A DNA stretch of 54,380 bases from an uncultured Chitinophagaceae bacterium (GCA_934502905.1 CAKSVK010000005.1:1-54380); one strand, 5' to 3'. Counted from the stretch's first letter, positions 28,420 through 37,590 are shown. Numbers and translations: made by a program. Notes: generated from the sequence alone by a model not told the origin.

Positions 28420-29271
28420 ATGTCTGAAAATAAATATACAACAGGAAAAGTGATACTGGCCGCCGCCGGCCCCGGTGATCCTGACCTGATCACGGTGAAG
28501 ACTATGCGCTATCTGCAACAGGCAGAAGTGGTGCTCACCGACAGGCTGGTAAGCCATGAGATACTGGACCGGTATGTAAACCCGGCCGCGGAGGTGATAT
28601 ATGTCGGAAAACAATGCAGAAAAGGAAATTCAACGCCACAGGAAACGATCAATGAGCTGATGGTAAAACATGCAGAAGCCGGAAAGCTGGTTATACGGCT
28701 GAAGGGAGGCGATGTATCCGTTTTCTCCAACATACTGGATGAACTGCACACGCTGGCGCATCACCAGATCCCCTACGAAATTGTACCGGGTGTATCTGCA
28801 GCGTTGGGTGCAGCCGCTTATTCAGGTATACCGTTGACTGCCCGGGGACATTCCACCGCCGTACGGTTCCTTACCTATTATAAATCGGAAATAGTGCCCG
28901 ATCAATACTGGCAGGAGCTGGCTTCCACCAGCGATACGCTGGTCTTCTATATGTCAGCAGAAACAGTGGAAGGGATCATCTCAAAGCTGACCCGTTACGG
29001 CATAGCGCCGGAAAAGCATATAGCAGTGGTAGAGCAGGCAACCACTCCCATGCAGAAAGTATATGCAGCAGGCATATATGAATTTACCGGCAGGTTCGGT
29101 GGCATGTCATTTGTATCGCCGTCGCTGGTGATCGTAGGTACCGTGGTGCAGTTGCACAAAGAATTCGGCTGGGTAGAAGACAGCGAGACAAGAGAACAAT
29201 ATTTCAAACCAATGGCAACATTGGGTAATAATACAAATCACAATCAGAAAAGAAATGTTAGCAGAGCATAA
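28420..29271 (+). CDS. cobA: Uroporphyrinogen-III C-methyltransferase (siroheme pathway)
   Basis: A 283-residue SUMT that methylates uroporphyrinogen III twice to precorrin-2, for siroheme. Motifs are VILAAAGPGDPDLITVK, VGKQCRKGNSTPQE, VIRLKGGDVSVF and YEIVPGVSAALGAAAYSGIPLT. It supplies the prosthetic group of the sulfite reductase encoded by the next genes; the dehydrogenase/ferrochelatase step is in the fusion gene at 32829. Its 3' end overlaps cysJ by 17 bases, so the two are coupled. Confidence 0.93.
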   Translation: MSENKYTTGKVILAAAGPGDPDLITVKTMRYLQQAEVVLTDRLVSHEILDRYVNPAAEVIYVGKQCRKGNSTPQETINELMVKHAEAGKLVIRLKGGDVSVFSNILDELHTLAHHQIPYEIVPGVSAALGAAAYSGIPLTARGHSTAVRFLTYYKSEIVPDQYWQELASTSDTLVFYMSAETVEGIISKLTRYGIAPEKHIAVVEQATTPMQKVYAAGIYEFTGRFGGMSFVSPSLVIVGTVVQLHKEFGWVEDSETREQYFKPMATLGNNTNHNQKRNVSRA

Positions 29272-30964
29272 GCTGAAGGTATTCCGGGAATTGATCACAC
29301 AGTCTTCACGGGAAGAGTTGATCTGGATGAATGGATTTCTTGCCGGGCTGGTAGCTTCCGAATCAGCGGAAGATGCTGCGACAACAGGCGCCGGCACTAC
29401 TCCTTCTGCATCCAGGATCGAAAAATTCACTATCCTGTTTGGTACGGAAACCGGCAATTCTAAAAAAGTGGCTACAGAGTTTGCCACGCAAGCCAAGAAA
29501 GCCGGCTTCAAAGCAAAGCTTACCGGGCTTGATCAATACCGGCTCACCGACCTGGAAAAAGAAGAGTATGTTTTCTTTGTTATCAGCACACAGGGTGACG
29601 GAGAGCCACCACTGACCGCAAAAAAATTCTACGATCATATTCACAGCCAGGCCCTGAAGCTGGACAAGATGAAATACAGTGTGCTGGCTTTGGGAGACAC
29701 TTCTTATCCTTTATTCTGTAAGGCCGGGGAAGATGTTGACGCGCAGCTTGGCAAGCTGGGTGCCAGGGCAGTTATTCCTATCCAGAAATGTGATACAGAC
29801 TATGCAACCGACGCGGCCACATGGTTTGCGCAGGTAATGAAATTACTGAACGAGGGCGGCAACACTAACGGTCCCGCACAACCAGCAGCCAAAAAAGCAA
29901 AGGGAAAAAAACATTATGCCGGAACTATTCTTGCCAATATCAACCTGAACGACCGTGACTCTTCCAAGCAGACACATCATGTGGAAATAGAAGCAGGAGA
30001 AGATGTATCATATGAACCGGGTGATTCCCTGGGGCTTATTCCGCATAACAAAAAAGAAACGGTTGATAATATCCTGTCTGTAACCGGTGCAGATGGAGAA
30101 GCGGAGATCGGGTTCCGTAATGAAAAGCTTACATTAAGAGAAGCGCTTACGCGCAGGATCAACATCGTGTACCTGCCGGAAAGAGTAGTGAAACAATACG
30201 CTGCTGTTGTGCAACAGGATATTCCCGATACGCGTATTGATCTGCTCGATCTGTTGCGCATCTACCCGGTAAAAGACGCAGCACAGTTTGAACAGGTGAT
30301 TGCGATCCTGGAACCCATGGCGCCCAGGTTGTACTCCATATCTTCTTCGCCGGAAACACATGGCAATGAAATACATTTGACGGTAGCGCGGGATAAGTTC
30401 AGCATTAACAATGAGCTGAAATACGGGCTCTGCTCAGACCACCTGTGCCAATTGCAGGAAGGCATTACGGTTGACTTCCATATCCATAAGAACAATCAAT
30501 TCAGGCTGCCTGCACCGGAAAAAGATATCATCATGATCGGACCGGGCACAGGCATCGCACCCTTCCGCTCTTTTATTGCGGAAAGAGATGCATCAGGAGC
30601 AGAGGGACGCAACTGGCTGTTCTTCGGCGATCAAAAGTTTACCAGTGATTTTCTCTACCAGACCGAAATACAGAATTGGGCGCAAACAGGTGTGCTCAGC
30701 AAGGTGAACCTGGCTTTTTCCCGGGATCAGCAATCTAAAATATATGTGCAGCATCGTATGCTGGAGAATGCAGATGAACTGTGGCAGTGGATCGACAGCG
30801 GTGCTTATATCTATATATGCGGCGCCCGCTACCCGATGAGCACAGATGTGGAAAATACATTGTTGCAGATAATTGAAAGGCAGGGAGGAAAAACAATTGC
30901 TGAAGCCATAGAATACCTGGACAAAATGAAGGAAGAAAACAGGTACCTGCTGGATGTGTATTGA
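29255..30964 (+). CDS. cysJ: Sulfite reductase flavoprotein subunit CysJ
   Basis: A 569-residue NADPH-dependent diflavin reductase. An N-terminal extension of about 55 residues precedes the flavodoxin domain (ILFGTETGNSKKVATEFA, ISTQGDGEPP, LALGDTSYPLFCKAGED). The FAD part shows PRLYSISSSPETHG with the Arg-x-Tyr-Ser motif, and the NADPH part GPGTGIAPFRSFI and YICGARYPMSTDVENTL. The C-terminus is DVY. It passes electrons to CysI, encoded 144 bases downstream. Confidence 0.95.
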   Translation: MLAEHKLKVFRELITQSSREELIWMNGFLAGLVASESAEDAATTGAGTTPSASRIEKFTILFGTETGNSKKVATEFATQAKKAGFKAKLTGLDQYRLTDLEKEEYVFFVISTQGDGEPPLTAKKFYDHIHSQALKLDKMKYSVLALGDTSYPLFCKAGEDVDAQLGKLGARAVIPIQKCDTDYATDAATWFAQVMKLLNEGGNTNGPAQPAAKKAKGKKHYAGTILANINLNDRDSSKQTHHVEIEAGEDVSYEPGDSLGLIPHNKKETVDNILSVTGADGEAEIGFRNEKLTLREALTRRINIVYLPERVVKQYAAVVQQDIPDTRIDLLDLLRIYPVKDAAQFEQVIAILEPMAPRLYSISSSPETHGNEIHLTVARDKFSINNELKYGLCSDHLCQLQEGITVDFHIHKNNQFRLPAPEKDIIMIGPGTGIAPFRSFIAERDASGAEGRNWLFFGDQKFTSDFLYQTEIQNWAQTGVLSKVNLAFSRDQQSKIYVQHRMLENADELWQWIDSGAYIYICGARYPMSTDVENTLLQIIERQGGKTIAEAIEYLDKMKEENRYLLDVY

Positions 30965-31108
30965 GTGGAAAGTAGGAAGTGGAAGGTGGCAAGACGCAGG
31001 TAGTAAATCGCAGGTGGCACGTTTATTCAATTAACCTTGTCATTCCGACGAAGGAGAAATCTGAGCCAGGAATACTAAATTTAAAAAACTAAAATTTCTA
31101 TACAGAAG

Positions 31109-32791
31109 ATGTCTGATTCAAATAATAAATTATCCGGCACAGAGCATATCAAGATGAAAAGTGATGGCTTACGTGGAACATTGAAGGAAAGCCTGAAAGA
31201 TGAGCTGACCGGTGCATTGCGGGAAGACGACCAGGCGCTGATCAAATTCCATGGCATGTACCAGCAGGATGACCGCGACCGGAGGGAAGAGCGCAGCACC
31301 AAAAAGCTGGAATGGCTGTATTCCTACATGGTTCGTTTACGCCTGCCAGGTGGTTTTATCACCGCTGAGCAGTGGGAAGCACTACACCATATTGCCGGAA
31401 GACATTCCACCGGGGTCATAAAGATCACTACCCGGCAAACGATCCAGCTGCACGGGATACTGAAAGGGCATGTTAAGCCGACCTTAAAAGAGTTCAACAT
31501 GGCAGGGCTCGATTCTATATCTGCCTGTGGCGATGTAAACAGAAATGTGATCTGCGGAGCACATCCCAAATTCTCGTCTGTGCACGAGGAGATATTTGCT
31601 TATGCAGGCAAGCTCAGCAAGCTGGGTTTGCCCAAAACCAAGGCTTATTACGAAATATGGCTGGACGAAAAACCCCTGACCAGCCCTAGCAAAGAGGTGG
31701 AAGAAGCTGATCCCCTATACCAGGACAGGTACCTGCCCCGTAAATTCAAAATTGCCATTGCCATCCCACCTAACAACGATGTGGATGTATTCGGAAACGA
31801 TCTTGGCCTGATAGCGATCATCGAAAATGGAAAGCTGAAAGGGTTCAACCTGGCGGTAGGAGGTGGCATGGGAGCTACCCATGGTAACCCCAATACCTAC
31901 CCGAGATTGGGAAATGTGCTGGGTTTCCTGGATAGCGAGGAAAAAGTAATGAAGGCGGTATATGAGGTCATCACCATACAACGTGATCATGGCAACCGCA
32001 GCGACCGGAAATTGTCCCGTATTAAATATACCATTGACAGGATGGGAGTAGATAATTTTAAAAAAGAGCTGGAGAAAAGATGTGGCTTTGAGCTGGCGCC
32101 TGAAAAACCTTATGCTTTTACCAGTCGTTCCGACCTGTTTGGATGGCATAAAAACCACGAGGGGAAATGGTACTATACTGTTTTTGTGGAAGCAGGACGG
32201 GTGCTGGACGATGAAAAGGTTGCATTTAAAACGGCGTTCCTGGAAGTTGCACAGACCCGTAAAACCACCTTCCGGTTTACCTGCAACCAGAACCTGATAC
32301 TGGCAGACATAGAGGATAAGGACAAGGAGGAAATAGATGCCATCCTCAGGAAATATGACATCATCAACCACACCGAAAAAGCAGGCGCTCTAAGAAAAGA
32401 CTCCATTGCATGTGTGGCTTACAATACCTGCTCACTGGCATTGGCCGAAGCGCAGCGTTATCTTCCCGACCTCATTACCAAAATGGAACCAATGCTGACG
32501 AAACACGGCCTCGAGGATGACAACATCAGTGTACGCATGACCGGTTGTCCCAATGGCTGCGGACGACCTTACGTGGCAGAAATAGCATTTATTGGTACCA
32601 GTTATGGCCATTACAACCTGCTCCTGGGTGGAGACAGGGTGGGTACAAGGCTGAACAGCATCTATAAAGAGAGCTTAAATGAAGCAGCTCTTTTACAGGA
32701 GCTGGATAGCCTCCTGGGGGTTTACAGCAAAGAGAGAAAGCAGAACGAAACCTTTGGCGATTTCGCGCTCAGGGCGAAATGGGTGAATTAA
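31109..32791 (+). CDS. cysI: Sulfite reductase hemoprotein subunit CysI
   Basis: A 560-residue siroheme/4Fe-4S subunit that reduces sulfite to sulfide. The cluster ligands are visible as CVAYNTC and CPNGCGRP, with the usual MTGCPNGCGRPYVAEIAF context. The N-terminal parachute region (RLRLPGGFITAEQWEALHHIA, TRQTIQLHG) is also typical. In the 144-base gap upstream there is a copy of a dispersed GTCATTCCGACGAAGGAG-type repeat, but no terminator. The sulfide product feeds MetY and cysteine synthase. Confidence 0.95.
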   Translation: MSDSNNKLSGTEHIKMKSDGLRGTLKESLKDELTGALREDDQALIKFHGMYQQDDRDRREERSTKKLEWLYSYMVRLRLPGGFITAEQWEALHHIAGRHSTGVIKITTRQTIQLHGILKGHVKPTLKEFNMAGLDSISACGDVNRNVICGAHPKFSSVHEEIFAYAGKLSKLGLPKTKAYYEIWLDEKPLTSPSKEVEEADPLYQDRYLPRKFKIAIAIPPNNDVDVFGNDLGLIAIIENGKLKGFNLAVGGGMGATHGNPNTYPRLGNVLGFLDSEEKVMKAVYEVITIQRDHGNRSDRKLSRIKYTIDRMGVDNFKKELEKRCGFELAPEKPYAFTSRSDLFGWHKNHEGKWYYTVFVEAGRVLDDEKVAFKTAFLEVAQTRKTTFRFTCNQNLILADIEDKDKEEIDAILRKYDIINHTEKAGALRKDSIACVAYNTCSLALAEAQRYLPDLITKMEPMLTKHGLEDDNISVRMTGCPNGCGRPYVAEIAFIGTSYGHYNLLLGGDRVGTRLNSIYKESLNEAALLQELDSLLGVYSKERKQNETFGDFALRAKWVN

Positions 32792-32828
32792 AAAAGTCCA
32801 CCCGGTTAAAAGCACTTACTATTAACGC

Positions 32829-34340
32829 ATGAATGAAACAGTGATCATCAAAGAATCTAACACGTTGTTCCCGGTTTTTCTGAAGCTGGAGCAATTGAAG
32901 CTATTGATCGTAGGTGCAGGCAACGTAGGGCTGGAGAAACTGAATGCCGTTCTTCATAATTCCCCAGACACCGCCATTACCATCGTGGCAGAGGAAATAA
33001 AAGAAGGAGTAAAAATACTGGCAGAAAGGCATCCTAATATAACGCTTATACAAGATAGCTATTACGAAGCTTTGCTGGATGATGTACAACTGGTAGTAGT
33101 GGCTGTGGACAATAAGGAGTTGGGAGCGCGTATCAGAACGGAGGCCCACCAGCGGGGATTGCTGGTGAATGTGGCAGATACACCTGAACTCTGCGATTTT
33201 TACCTGGGCTCTATCGTAAAAAAGGGTAACCTGAAAGTAGCGATCTCTACCAACGGCAAATCTCCTACCATTGCCAAGCGGCTGAAAGAAACATTTAACG
33301 AAGTGATACCGGAGGAAATGGACGATGTATTGCAAAATATGGAAAAGATCCGCACAAAAATGAACGGCAATTTTGCCAGTAAGGTGCACGAGCTCAACCA
33401 TATTACCAAAATACTGTCTACCAGGCAATCCGTTTCATCTCAGAACTCCGGTGAAAAAAAGTGGAGGCGCATCGCCACCTGGTGCCTGTTCGCCTTCCTG
33501 TTCATGTTCATCGGTCACGCTATTCTCAGCTTCCTCCCTTATCAAAATCTTTTGGCAGCCATCACAGAAGGCATCAAAAGTATTGACAGCAAATTCTACT
33601 GGCTGGTGGTTGCGGGATTCTTTGCACAACTGGTGGATGGAGCGCTGGGTATGGGGTACGGCGTGGTATCCACCACCGTGCTGATGTCTATGGGCGTAAA
33701 CCTGTCTGCGATCAGCGGCAGTGTGCATACTGCAGAAATGTTCTCCAGTGGCGCCTCCGGATATAGCCATTACAAATTCGGGAATGTCAATAAAAAATTA
33801 TTCAAGGCGCTCCTGGTACCCGGTGTTGTAGGGGCAATTGTTGGCGCCTACCTGTTAGCTAAATACGGCGATGAATACGCGAACTATGTGCGCCCGGTCA
33901 TTGCCACCTACACCATGATACTGGGTATCCGTATACTGGTAATTGCCTTACGGGGTGCCTCCAAAAAGCCTAAAAAGGTAAAAAATGTAGGCTGGCTGGC
34001 CGGTGCCGGCGGCTTCCTGGATTCGTTTGGCGGCGGGGGTTGGGGACCGCTTGTTACCAGCACGCTTATCTCAAAAGGCAGGAGTCCCCGCTTTGTGATC
34101 GGCTCCGTAAGCATTACCGAATTCTTTGTAACCTTTGCCAGCGCCCTCACCTTCTTCTCTGTTATAGGCGTTAGTCACTGGCAGGTGATCCTGGGACTGA
34201 TCATCGGCGGTTTGATCGCCGCTCCTATCGCTGCCCGTCTGGTAGGAAAGCTCCCTACCAAAACCATGTTCATCGCCGTTGGCGTAATGGTGGTGATCTG
34301 GAGTTTGAGGATCTTACTGAAATCAATGGGTGTCTTCTAA
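32829..34340 (+). CDS. Fusion: siroheme synthase (precorrin-2 dehydrogenase) and TauE/SafE transporter
   Basis: A 503-residue two-part protein. Residues about 1-195 are a Met8/CysG N-terminal domain: KLLIVGAGNVGLEKL for NAD binding, then VADTPELCDFYLGSIV and ISTNGKSPTIAKRLKE, expected to oxidise precorrin-2 and insert iron. After a hinge, residues about 210-500 are a TSUP (TauE/SafE) permease with eight or so membrane segments and two family repeats (LVDGALGMGYGVVSTTVLMSMG and SFGGGGWGPLVTSTLI). The permease may export sulfite or import sulfate-related anions. Last gene of the cys operon. Fusion is seen in one frame without break; transport substrate is inference. Confidence 0.9.
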   Translation: MNETVIIKESNTLFPVFLKLEQLKLLIVGAGNVGLEKLNAVLHNSPDTAITIVAEEIKEGVKILAERHPNITLIQDSYYEALLDDVQLVVVAVDNKELGARIRTEAHQRGLLVNVADTPELCDFYLGSIVKKGNLKVAISTNGKSPTIAKRLKETFNEVIPEEMDDVLQNMEKIRTKMNGNFASKVHELNHITKILSTRQSVSSQNSGEKKWRRIATWCLFAFLFMFIGHAILSFLPYQNLLAAITEGIKSIDSKFYWLVVAGFFAQLVDGALGMGYGVVSTTVLMSMGVNLSAISGSVHTAEMFSSGASGYSHYKFGNVNKKLFKALLVPGVVGAIVGAYLLAKYGDEYANYVRPVIATYTMILGIRILVIALRGASKKPKKVKNVGWLAGAGGFLDSFGGGGWGPLVTSTLISKGRSPRFVIGSVSITEFFVTFASALTFFSVIGVSHWQVILGLIIGGLIAAPIAARLVGKLPTKTMFIAVGVMVVIWSLRILLKSMGVF

Positions 34341-34889
34341 CGGATACATATACATCAGTATGTATGAAAATGTTACAGGTCACGGAACCCTGACCCTGTA
34401 GGATTTAACCTTTGCAGGAAGCAGAAGTCATTGCAACAGGCTGTCCATCCGCTATATTACCGGGCCGACGGGGCACATTACCTTCGGCAAGAACTATTCT
34501 CATTGCGGCAAAATCAGGGAGAAACAAATGCCGTAAAAGTTCAGGTTTCCGTTCTATACAAATTTTCCGATCAGTAGCGACTCTACAGGCGGGTAGTGAC
34601 ACCATAGCCGTCAACTTTAGGAACACAATCGGTAAAATACCCCGAAGGGGGTTCAATTTGAATAGCCATCGGTACAACCGATGGTAAGTTATCCAAGATG
34701 GTTCAACAAAAGCTTCGACACATTACACTCCCCCAACTTCGTTGGGGGCTACTCAAATTCAAGCCCTGCGGGCTTAAATTGACGGCAATGGTGGTGACAC
34801 CCACCTGCAAAATATTTGGAGTACGCCCGGGCTGGTATATGAGCTCAGTAAGGGAAAAATGGAATATCTTTCCTCCAAAATTGTAATCT
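34341..34889. other. Gene-free stretch with three REP-like hairpins
   Basis: No convincing gene. Hairpins: CCATCGG-TACAA-CCGATGG at 34666-34684 (just after a CCCC-GAA-GGGG near 34640-34651), CCCCCAAC-TTC-GTTGGGGG at 34730-34748, and AAGCCC-TGC-GGGCTT at 34761-34775. These look like REP-type palindromes that usually occur in many copies per genome. TATCTTTC near 34866 may be the -7 box of the next gene. Confidence 0.6.
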
Positions 34890-36437
34890 ATGCCTGATAA
34901 AAACGCTTTTATTGAGAGTATACAAGCCGGATATGGCTTTAAAGGTGAATCATATATACTCGGTGCAGCCATGCTGGACGGAGAAGTGCTGACCAACACC
35001 TATGTAAGACTACCCTTCAAGACAATGAACAGGCATGGCCTGATAGCCGGCGCGACAGGAACGGGTAAAACCAAGACACTACAGGTTATTGCCGAGGGGT
35101 TGAGCGATGCAAGCATCCCGGTATTGATGATGGATATCAAAGGAGACCTGAGCGGTATTGCGGCGGAAGGCAGCATGAATAAAATCATAGCCGAGCGCTA
35201 TCCCAAAATAGGTCTGGAATATAAACCCGGAGCATATCCCGTAGAGCTGATGAGCCTGAGCGGGGAAAAAGGTGTACGATTACGCGCTACCGTTAGCGAA
35301 TTTGGGCCGATACTGATTTCCAAGATACTGGGACTGAACGATACACAGCAGGGATTGGTAGCTATGCTTTTCAAGTATTGCGACGATCATAAAATACCGC
35401 TGCTGGATCTGAAAGACCTTACAAAAACGCTTCAATACATTAGCAATGAAGGGAAAGCTGAGCTGGAAAAAGAATATGGAAAGATCGCCACTACCAGCAC
35501 AGGAACGATCCTGCGCAAGGTGATCGAGCTGCAGCAACAGGGCGCTGATATCTTCTTTGGCGAACCATCTTTTGATATCGACGACCTGATGCGGATCAGT
35601 GATGACGGAAGGGGCATTGTAAATATTTTACGCGTAACGGATATGCAGAACCGCCCGAAGCTGTTTTCAACTTTCATGCTGCAATTATTGGCAGAGCTGT
35701 ATGCTGTATTACCTGAAGCCGGCGATATAGAAAAGCCCAAGCTTGTATTGTTTATTGACGAAGCCCACCTGGTATTCCAGGAAGCGTCCGCCGCCCTGCT
35801 GCAACAGATAGAAACCGTTATTAAGCTTATTCGCTCAAAGGGTGTGGGCATTTTCTTCTGCACCCAAAATCCACAGGATGTTCCGGCCTCCGTATTGAGT
35901 CAGTTAGGACTTAAAGTCCAGCATGCCTTGCGGGCATTTACCGCCGCAGATCGCAAAACGATCAAGCAGGCCGCACAAAACTATCCGGAAACAAATTACT
36001 ATAAAGTAGACGAGCTCATCACCCAGCTGGGTATCGGAGAAGCATTGGTTACACTGCTGAATGAGAAAGGCATCCCTACCCCTCTTGTGCAGACCATGCT
36101 GGTTTCTCCAAGATCCCGCATGGATATACTAACTGACACAGAAATTGATGCCATCGTTTCGAAGTCGTCGTTGGTGAAGAAATATGACAAAGCCGTAGAC
36201 ACCGAAAGCGCTTACGAAATACTGACAGCCAAGCTGGAAGAAGCTGCCGAAAAAACGGAAGAGCAGAAACCAAAAGCTAAAACCAAAGAAGAACCTTCCA
36301 CCATAGAAAAAGTTTTGGATAACCCGGTTGTGAAACAGGTACAGCGAACTGCCATCCCGTTGATCACCCGGAGCTTATTAGGTGCCTTAGGCTTAGGTGG
36401 CAGAAGCACAAAGAAGAAAAAGAATACCTGGTTTTAA
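34890..36437 (+). CDS. HerA-like ATPase (DUF853 family)
   Basis: A 515-residue P-loop ATPase of the HerA/FtsK superfamily, DUF853 branch. Walker A is AGATGTGKTKTLQ and Walker B is LVLFIDEAHLVF; FCTQNPQDVP is the sensor region after it. The C-terminus is Lys-rich and of low complexity (EEQKPKAKTKEEP, and RSTKKKKNTWF). Stand-alone members are common in bacteria and are thought to remodel or translocate DNA, but no role is proven. It has no NurA-like nuclease neighbour, so it is not a classical HerA-NurA pair. A long non-coding region with the tRNA array follows. Confidence 0.88.
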   Translation: MPDKNAFIESIQAGYGFKGESYILGAAMLDGEVLTNTYVRLPFKTMNRHGLIAGATGTGKTKTLQVIAEGLSDASIPVLMMDIKGDLSGIAAEGSMNKIIAERYPKIGLEYKPGAYPVELMSLSGEKGVRLRATVSEFGPILISKILGLNDTQQGLVAMLFKYCDDHKIPLLDLKDLTKTLQYISNEGKAELEKEYGKIATTSTGTILRKVIELQQQGADIFFGEPSFDIDDLMRISDDGRGIVNILRVTDMQNRPKLFSTFMLQLLAELYAVLPEAGDIEKPKLVLFIDEAHLVFQEASAALLQQIETVIKLIRSKGVGIFFCTQNPQDVPASVLSQLGLKVQHALRAFTAADRKTIKQAAQNYPETNYYKVDELITQLGIGEALVTLLNEKGIPTPLVQTMLVSPRSRMDILTDTEIDAIVSKSSLVKKYDKAVDTESAYEILTAKLEEAAEKTEEQKPKAKTKEEPSTIEKVLDNPVVKQVQRTAIPLITRSLLGALGLGGRSTKKKKNTWF

Positions 36438-36654
36438 ATATTTCATTTTAAATTTCCATGAATGTAAACGGTTTCTCGCTGGATTAACACACTACTATCC
36501 CGTTATAATTACAGATTTGGAACGCGTAAATAAAAAAAATCACGGAAGAAGATGAACAATGAAAGCTTTGGGAAAAAACTATTTGCCGATCGCATTCAGC
36601 ATCAACATGTTCAATCCAACAGATAATATTTTTTTAAAAAAGTTTCACAAAAAT

Positions 36655-36686
36655 TTGGTGGCAACAAAAAATAAATTACATCTTTG
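36655..36686 (+). promoter_or_regulatory. Candidate promoter for small transcript before the tRNA array
   Basis: TTGG (36655) and CATCTTTG (36679-36686) resemble a Bacteroidota promoter with a spacer slightly longer than ideal. A small ORF starts 19 bases downstream and a strong terminator ends the unit at 36852. Confidence 0.45.
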
Positions 36687-36704
36687 CACTGCAAAACAAA
36701 AAAC

Positions 36705-36800
36705 ATGCAACGAATAAGTTTACTACATATCGAATTAAAAAGCTGGTTTGGTCCGGAAGTGGGCTATAGGGTTTGCGGGGCATGTAATGCTGAAGATTAG
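36705..36800 (+). CDS. Small ORF, 31 residues, CxxC motif
   Basis: ATG at 36705 to TAG at 36800: a 31-residue peptide starting MQRISLLHIELKSW and containing VCGACNAED near its end. No Shine-Dalgarno is visible, which is normal for Bacteroidota (A-rich upstream: AAAACAAAAAAC). It lies in a tight unit of promoter, ORF and terminator. It could equally be part of a non-coding RNA. I do not recognise a family. Confidence 0.35.
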   Translation: MQRISLLHIELKSWFGPEVGYRVCGACNAED

Positions 36801-36827
36801 TTGAATAACAAATCGCTGTAATATACG

Positions 36828-36852
36828 CCCCGCCTGAATCGCGGGGTTTTTT
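36828..36852 (+). terminator. Intrinsic terminator
   Basis: CCCCGC / GCGGGG with a 7-base loop (CTGAATC), followed by TTTTTTATTTTT. A strong terminator ending the first small transcript. Confidence 0.88.
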
Positions 36853-36905
36853 ATTTTTCTTTTTTCCAAAGGGACAGGGGTGAGGGATGAAGCTAAAATT
36901 TTATA

Positions 36906-37061
36906 ATGACAGAACAGTTACGACATACACGATTTAAAAAAGTTGAAACAGCAGCAACGCTACCGGCACTGGTATGCCAATGGTGTAAGCAGGAGATAGA
37001 TATATCCGTGAACAACCTCTGCGATAGCGTGCTAAAACGACCGGAAAGTGTCTGTACATAA
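36906..37061 (+). CDS. Small ORF, 51 residues, Cys-rich
   Basis: ATG at 36906 to TAA at 37061: 51 residues with LVCQWCKQEID and two further Cys (NNLCDS, SVCT). The CxxC pair and paired spacing hint at a zinc-ribbon but four ligands are not well arranged. It is bounded by the terminator at 36852 and by another at 37117. Coding status is uncertain; I recognise no family. Confidence 0.35.
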   Translation: MTEQLRHTRFKKVETAATLPALVCQWCKQEIDISVNNLCDSVLKRPESVCT

Positions 37062-37080
37062 ATATTTTATGTACTGTCTA

Positions 37081-37120
37081 CCAAAAGCCCGGCCGGAATT
37101 TTCGACCGGGCTTTTGGTTT
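37081..37120 (+). terminator. Intrinsic terminator before the tRNA array
   Basis: A perfect 12-bp stem CCAAAAGCCCGG / CCGGGCTTTTGG (37081-37092 and 37106-37117), ending in TTT. The stem is A/T-rich at its base, so it may act in both directions. Confidence 0.85.
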
Positions 37121-37150
37121 AAAATATCAGGTGCAGAAAGGGAGGGACAC

Positions 37151-37204
37151 AAGTATTCCCCGTTTGTTCCGATGCAAGCGGGAGATGCAACAACGGGGAT
37201 ACTT
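37151..37204 (+). ncRNA. Long imperfect hairpin upstream of the tRNA array
   Basis: AAGTATTCCCCGTT at the start pairs with AACGGGGATACTT at the end (one bulged T), and the pairing extends inward by GTT/AAC. The stem has about 16 base pairs. No T-run follows. It might be a processing signal or small RNA at the head of the tRNA transcript. Confidence 0.45.
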
Positions 37205-37324
37205 TTCCTGAATAAGGAGCTTATGCTTTATTATGTAACGCGGGAGGTTGTAATCTCCGGAGGACATAGAATATACGAAGTCACTTCGTATAGTGCAGGC
37301 TCATCGTGGGTTGATATGGCAAAC

Positions 37325-37396
37325 CGCCGGATAGTGTAGCTGGTAACACATCAGAATTTGGGTCTGATATCCTCAGTTCGAACCTGTGTCCGGTGT
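37325..37396 (+). tRNA. tRNA-Gln (TTG), divergent
   Basis: Acceptor CGCCGGA/TCCGGTG (7 bp, one G-U), D stem GTGT/ACAC, anticodon stem TCAGA/TCTGA with loop ATTTGGG (anticodon TTG), T arm with loop TTCGAAC and one mismatch in its stem. No CCA is encoded. Sequence is unlike a normal chromosomal tRNA-Gln, as expected for an accessory or phage-derived gene. Confidence 0.85.
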
Positions 37397-37403
37397 CAGA
37401 AAT

Positions 37404-37476
37404 GTTGGCTTTAGCTTAACCGGTAAAGCGTCACACTGTGAATGTGGAGAACAGGGTTCAAGTCCCGGAGTCAACC
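37404..37476 (+). tRNA. tRNA-His (GTG), divergent
   Basis: GTTGGCT pairs with AGTCAAC, D stem GCTT/AAGC, anticodon stem TCACA/TGTGG with loop CTGTGAA (anticodon GTG), T loop TTCAAGT. Three bases rather than two separate the acceptor and D stems if the T arm is drawn normally; drawn the other way, G(-1) would face C73 as tRNA-His requires, at the cost of the T stem. One A-G mismatch is in the T stem. Confidence 0.85.
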
Positions 37477-37494
37477 AGTGTTATTTGAAGAGAA

Positions 37495-37588
37495 TACGGT
37501 TTGGTGTAATGGTAACATCATCACTCCCCTTTCTTTCTGAGAGGTAAATAGCGGGTGATAGTATTCAGTTCAATTCTGAAAACCGTAC
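37495..37588 (+). tRNA. tRNA-like gene with lengthened anticodon arm, probable Glu (TTC)
   Basis: 94 nt. The acceptor TACGGTT/AACCGTA and the T arm TTCAG-TTCAATT-CTGAA are perfect, and the D stem is GTGT/ACAT. Between them, instead of a 17-nt anticodon arm, is a stem ATCAC/GTGAT enclosing an internal loop and a second hairpin CCTTT/AGAGG with loop CTTTCTG, which would put TTC in the anticodon position. So the anticodon arm appears lengthened by an extra helix. Anticodon assignment is tentative. Confidence 0.65.
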
Positions 37589-37590
37589 AG

